From Burkholderiales bacterium (GTDB lineage Bacteria > Pseudomonadota > Gammaproteobacteria > Burkholderiales > Burkholderiaceae_C), in the NCBI GenBank assembly GCA_016213325.1, contig JACRAY010000007.1, forward strand, positions 1 to 64,000: a stretch of DNA of 64,000 bases, given 5' to 3'. The notes under the pieces are model-generated. The model ran no database searches. It had not been told where the DNA came from and was given only the letters and a program-made list of their open reading frames with translations. A program made the translations under genes and the position numbers. This document shows, piece after piece, positions 61,042 through 64,000 of this stretch. The first letter of the stretch is position 1, and the number at the start of each line of letters is the position of its first letter.

Positions 61042-61566
61042 TCACCGATACCCGCGCAACGTGTTGTACCGCTCGACCTGCGCCGCGTCCAGGATGGCGG
61101 TTTGCCGCAGGTGCGTCTGCAGGTGCGAAGATCGAATCTGCGCTTGCAACTGGGCGATGGCTTCCGTGCGGCGCCTGACCTCTGCCTCGGTCGCCCGCTT
61201 GTCGCGGAACAGCCGGTCCAGTTCGCGCTCGGCTTCCACCAGCTGCACGCCGAGACGGCGCACGTCGGCCTTGTGTTCGTGCATCAACGACCGGGTGGCT
61301 GCGGATTGCTCAGGTGTCAGCTGCAACCGGTCCGCGAGCTCCAGCACGTGGAGCGGCCCCGGATAGCCGTTGAGTTCGGCGGCCTTGGCCAGGCCTATGC
61401 CCTCCCCCTCGGTCCATTCACGCTGCTCCTGGGCGGAAAGTGCCTTGATCTCCCGGTCCTGCTCCCCCGCATAGGAAGAAGCACGGCCGTGCCCGGCATG
61501 CTGGGCCACGGCAGGGCCTACGGCAAGCAGCGCGCAGGTCACGGTGAGCAAGTTGGCAAGTTTCAT
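61042..61566 (-). CDS. Spy/CpxP-like periplasmic protein
   Basis: The 174-residue exported protein has a signal peptide MKLANLLTVTCALLAVGPAVAQ and then mostly helix. The core LELADRLQLTPEQSAATRSLMHEHKADVRRLGVQLVEAERELDRLFRDKRATEAEVRRRTEAIAQLQAQI matches the LTxxQ family of Spy/CpxP chaperones and heavy-metal sensors (LTPEQ near residue 82). It likely binds unfolded proteins or metals in the periplasm. A central HAGHGRASSYAGEQDREIKALS segment has His and charged residues. It converges on the GST gene. Confidence 0.82.
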   Translation of the reverse strand: MKLANLLTVTCALLAVGPAVAQHAGHGRASSYAGEQDREIKALSAQEQREWTEGEGIGLAKAAELNGYPGPLHVLELADRLQLTPEQSAATRSLMHEHKADVRRLGVQLVEAERELDRLFRDKRATEAEVRRRTEAIAQLQAQIRSSHLQTHLRQTAILDAAQVERYNTLRGYR

Positions 61567-61590
61567 GGCGAGGCCTCCGAGCCGCCCAGT

Positions 61591-62028
61591 TTAGCGCCGG
61601 CCCGATGCCCGCCCGCGTGCCTGCAACCAACGCACCAGCACACCCAGCATCGGCACCTTGGCATAGAACTCCTCGGCCGCATCCCAGTAGTCGCGGTGCC
61701 ACTCGATGCGCCCGTCAGTGTCGGCCAGGCGCAGGTGCGAAGCACCGCGTATCACTTGCACGCCATGGCCGAGCGCACGCGTCCTGAAGTGGAAGTCCCA
61801 CAACAGGGCCCAGTTCTCGCCCGCCCCGATCCGCTCGGTGACCACGAACCGCGGTTCGGCCAGCGTGTCGAACATGTGCGCATAGACGCGCCGGATCGCT
61901 TCCACCCCGGCCACTTCGTTGAACGGGTCCTTGAAGTGCGCATGCCCGGTGTACCACTCGCCCAGCGAATCGAGGTCTGCGGGCGCGAAGCGCTCGAAGA
62001 ACTGCTGGATGTCCTCGATCGTCTTCAC
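61591..62028 (-). CDS. SnoaL/NTF2-like protein
   Basis: The 145-residue single-domain protein has the cone-shaped NTF2 fold pattern: IEDIQQFFERFAPADLDSLGEWYTGHAHFKDPFNEVAGVEAIRRVYAHMFDTL, then FVVTERIGAGENWALLWDFHFRT and RIEWHRDYWDAAEEFY. It may be an isomerase or a ligand-binding partner of the neighbouring SDR. The start is a GTG at 62028 with the SDR stop one base before (TGA-A-GTG), so the two are coupled. Confidence 0.82.
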   Translation of the reverse strand: MKTIEDIQQFFERFAPADLDSLGEWYTGHAHFKDPFNEVAGVEAIRRVYAHMFDTLAEPRFVVTERIGAGENWALLWDFHFRTRALGHGVQVIRGASHLRLADTDGRIEWHRDYWDAAEEFYAKVPMLGVLVRWLQARGRASGRR

Positions 62029-62029
62029 T

Positions 62030-62803
62030 TCAAAGCCCCGTCGCACGGCGCACGACCCACTGGTAAAGGCCGAAGGGCAGCAGCGACAGCAGCTTGAGCG
62101 TGCGCGTGAAGCGCTTGGGAAAGTGGATCTCGAACTCGCCCCGCTCCCAGCCACCGATCATCGCCTCGGCGGCTTCGGCTGCAGTGACCAGCGCCGGCAT
62201 GCGAAACCGGTTGGGTGCAGTGAGCGGAGTCTCCACGAAGCCGGGGTTCACCACGCTCACGCCCACGCCGCTGGCCTGCAGGTCCATGTACAGCGCCTGC
62301 GACAGGTTGATCAGCGCGGCCTTCGTGGGGCCGTAGGCCAGGCTGTTCGGCAGCCCGCCATAGCCCGCCACGCTCGACACCAGGCTGATGTGCCCCCTGC
62401 CCTGCGCCAGCAACGGCCGCAACACGGCGTCGAGCAGGACGAGCGCCGCTGCGTAGTTGACCTGCAGGTGGCGCAGCGCCTCGTCGATGTCGAAGGCCGT
62501 GGCGCGCATCGGCTTGTAGTGGCCGGCACAGTACACCACCAGGTCCAACGGGCCCGCGGCGAAGATGTCGCGCGCCGCGCCCGCCACCGCGCCGGCCGAT
62601 GTGACGTCCAGCGGCTTGGCGATGGCCCACGGATGGGCCTGCGCCAGCACCTGCAACTCCTGCGCATTGCGCGCCGACGCGAACACCACGGCGCCGCGCC
62701 TGAGCAGGGCTTCGGCCGTCGCGCGGCCGATGCCGCTGGAAGCGCCGACGATCCACACTCGGCGCCCGGTCCACCCCGACAAGGACGCATTCAACGAGCT
62801 CAT
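62030..62803 (-). CDS. Short-chain dehydrogenase/reductase
   Basis: The 257-residue SDR has the cofactor motif VWIVGASSGIGRATAEALLRRG (TGxxxGIG type), DVTSAG, the NAG-like VYCAGHYK, catalytic Ser in SLVSSVAGYGG, Tyr-x-x-x-Lys in LAYGPTKAAL and VVNPGFVETPL. It reduces or oxidises a carbonyl with NAD(P). The stop is one base from the NTF2-like start, and its ATG overlaps the DUF3833 stop (ATGA). The fusion-like order suggests a shared substrate. Confidence 0.92.
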   Translation of the reverse strand: MSSLNASLSGWTGRRVWIVGASSGIGRATAEALLRRGAVVFASARNAQELQVLAQAHPWAIAKPLDVTSAGAVAGAARDIFAAGPLDLVVYCAGHYKPMRATAFDIDEALRHLQVNYAAALVLLDAVLRPLLAQGRGHISLVSSVAGYGGLPNSLAYGPTKAALINLSQALYMDLQASGVGVSVVNPGFVETPLTAPNRFRMPALVTAAEAAEAMIGGWERGEFEIHFPKRFTRTLKLLSLLPFGLYQWVVRRATGL

Positions 62804-63333
62804 GGCTTGCGGAAAGCCAGCGTCACATCGCCCAGGTGGATGCCGAACTTGCTCATGGCTGTGCGGTTCAGCAGCACGCCGTCGGGCATCAGGAACATCC
62901 AGTCGTCCATGGCTACGTGCCAGGTGCGGCCGTCCACCGGCAGCGCGAGCGTGTAGGTCCAGTGCAGTGCATTGCCGGATGCGCGGCCCACGGCTTCGCC
63001 GACCACGTCGTCGGCGCGGCCCACGTACCTGCCCTCGCCCGTTTTCGTGACGCGCCAGATTCGCTTCTGCCTGGTGCCGTCCGTGTACGTGAAGTCCTCG
63101 TCCAGCACGCCTTCGTTGCCCTGCCACCGGCAGTCCATGGAAACCGTGAAGCGCTTGCCCACCTGGCCGCTGCGATCGGTGAACATGCCGGCCGCCAGCA
63201 CCTTGCCGTCGAAGTACCGCTCCAGCAGGAAAGAGGGTTGCTCCCTGGCATAGTCGGCGACTTCGGGCGTGGCGCAGCCCGTGAGAGCCAGTGCCGGCGC
63301 TGCAGCCAGGCAGGTGCGGCGAGTCATGGTCAT
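62800..63333 (-). CDS. DUF3833 lipoprotein
   Basis: The 177-residue protein begins MTMTRRTCLAAAPALALTGCATPE, a lipoprotein signal with the lipobox LTGC (Cys20). The rest is DUF3833: LLERYFDGKVLAAGMFTDRSGQVGKRFTVSMDCRWQGNEGVLDEDFTYTDGTRQKRIWRV and WMFLMPDGVLLNRTAMSKFGIHLGDVTLAFRK. Function is unknown. From memory, DUF3833 genes sit with SDR, cyclopropane-fatty-acid synthase and photolyase genes under light or singlet-oxygen control. It overlaps its neighbours on both sides by four bases. Confidence 0.88.
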   Translation of the reverse strand: MTMTRRTCLAAAPALALTGCATPEVADYAREQPSFLLERYFDGKVLAAGMFTDRSGQVGKRFTVSMDCRWQGNEGVLDEDFTYTDGTRQKRIWRVTKTGEGRYVGRADDVVGEAVGRASGNALHWTYTLALPVDGRTWHVAMDDWMFLMPDGVLLNRTAMSKFGIHLGDVTLAFRKP

Positions 63334-64000
63334 GATGAGGCTCCGGTGCGTACGAACGTGAGTTGGAGGAGGACGGCCGCCCCGAGCTTCAACGCGCAGG
63401 GCAGCAGGCAATAGGCAGCGGTGAGGACCGCCAGCGCGGCGGGGTCTCGCGCGCCGGGCGAGTAACCGCCGAGCGCAAGCAGGGGCAGCGCCGCCCCCGC
63501 AGCCAGCGCCAGGTTCAACTTGGTCGCGAAGTTCCACCAGCCGAAGAACAGGCCCTCGCTGCGCCCCTGTTCGCCCGCGTCGCGAATCACGCCGGCCAGC
63601 AGCGCGCCCGGCAAGGCGAGGTCGCTGCCCAGGGCGAGGCCGCTCGCCATGCAGACGAAGGCGAAGCCGGTGGTGTCCCCTGCCCCCAGGCTGGCCGCGC
63701 CGATGAAAGCGGCGATCGCCAGCAGCATGCCGGCGCGCCAGCTGCGCACGAGGCCCCAGCGCCGCACCGCGGCCAGCCACAGCGGCATCGATGCGGCTGC
63801 GCACAGGAAGTACATGCCGAGAAAGAGCGCCTGCGACGAGGCCGGTGCCTGCAGCCGGTCCTGGATGAAGAACAGCAGCAGCGTCGCCGGGATCGCGCTG
63901 GCAATGCCGTTGGCCACGAAGACGCCGAGCAGGGCGCGGAAGGCGCGATGCCGGAACGGCAGCCACGGCGACCCATAGGCGACGGCGGCCGCAGGCAGCG
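63330..64000 (-). CDS. MFS transporter, C-terminal part, cut by window edge
   Basis: The visible 223 residues run from the window edge (GSPWLPFRHRAFRALLGVFVANGIASAIPATLLLFFIQDRLQ…) to the stop at 63330. They include about six membrane helices. The FRALLGVFVANGIASA and GEQGRSEGLFFGWWNFATKLNLALAAG segments fit the GPH/MFS_2 sodium- or proton-coupled symporter group. The 5' part is outside the window. It overlaps the DUF3833 start (ATGA) and is part of the MFS-DUF3833-SDR-NTF2 operon. Confidence 0.85.
   Translation of the reverse strand, partial: LPAAAVAYGSPWLPFRHRAFRALLGVFVANGIASAIPATLLLFFIQDRLQAPASSQALFLGMYFLCAAASMPLWLAAVRRWGLVRSWRAGMLLAIAAFIGAASLGAGDTTGFAFVCMASGLALGSDLALPGALLAGVIRDAGEQGRSEGLFFGWWNFATKLNLALAAGAALPLLALGGYSPGARDPAALAVLTAAYCLLPCALKLGAAVLLQLTFVRTGASS

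Noticed and set aside
1..64000. tRNA, rRNA, insertion sequences, prophage or integrase genes
   Set aside because: No transposase, integrase, phage or structural RNA signals were recognised by eye. A covariance-model search was not possible here.

Overview
This is high-GC chromosomal DNA with tightly packed genes. Many genes overlap start-to-stop (ATGA). Three tripartite-tricarboxylate (Bug-type) binding proteins are present without partner permeases, along with dispersed short inverted repeats typical of Burkholderiales. A Comamonadaceae-like betaproteobacterium (Ramlibacter/Variovorax type) is the best guess; this is inferred from gene content, as there is no rRNA in the window. No rRNA, tRNA, IS element, phage or CRISPR array was seen.

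Layout. 1-2.9 kb: end of a glutaryl-CoA dehydrogenase-like gene, a Bug protein and small accessory genes. 3.1-8.4 kb: a DUF748 gene broken by one in-frame TAG, a transglutaminase-fold protein without its catalytic residues, and a FAD oxidase. 8.5-12.1 kb: basic protein, flavodoxin-type oxidoreductase, secreted Pro/Ala-rich protein, alpha/beta hydrolase and L,D-transpeptidase. 12.1-19.3 kb: a homogentisate operon (MBL hydrolase, FAD hydroxylase fused to DUF2783, Bug, hmgA, fahA) facing a divergent IclR regulator. 19.3-21.9 kb: a methyltransferase and a double GNAT protein.

21.9-40.1 kb is a catabolic island. One minus-strand operon of about eleven genes holds a FAD amine oxidase, a dipeptide-type ABC importer, an N-formylglutamate-amidohydrolase-like enzyme, an aldehyde dehydrogenase, a three-part opine-oxidase-like flavoenzyme and a divergent M19 dipeptidase. 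Facing it are a HAD protein and a class III aminotransferase. Beyond these lies a second small operon (HAD, cupin, ALDH) ending in a truncated oxidase. The set suggests import and oxidative breakdown of an N-substituted amino acid or acylated amine; the substrate is unknown.

40.3-47.1 kb: double GNAT, GhrA-like reductase, Lrp and AraC regulators, an S41 protease, a deletion scar joining an ABC-ATPase remnant to a truncated GntR gene, and an omega-aminotransferase. 47.1-50.9 kb: a NirK-type copper protein with an extra N-terminal cupredoxin domain behind an NsrR-like palindrome, a porin and a LysR regulator. 51.0-54.4 kb: a PrpF-like isomerase running without a stop into a Bug protein, then a fumarase-superfamily lyase. 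54.4-58.5 kb: arsR-arsO, an RlmN-like methyltransferase and an unrecognised ATP-grasp-like protein. 58.6-64.0 kb: ABC exporter, GST, Spy-like periplasmic protein, and an NTF2/SDR/DUF3833/MFS operon that runs off the window.
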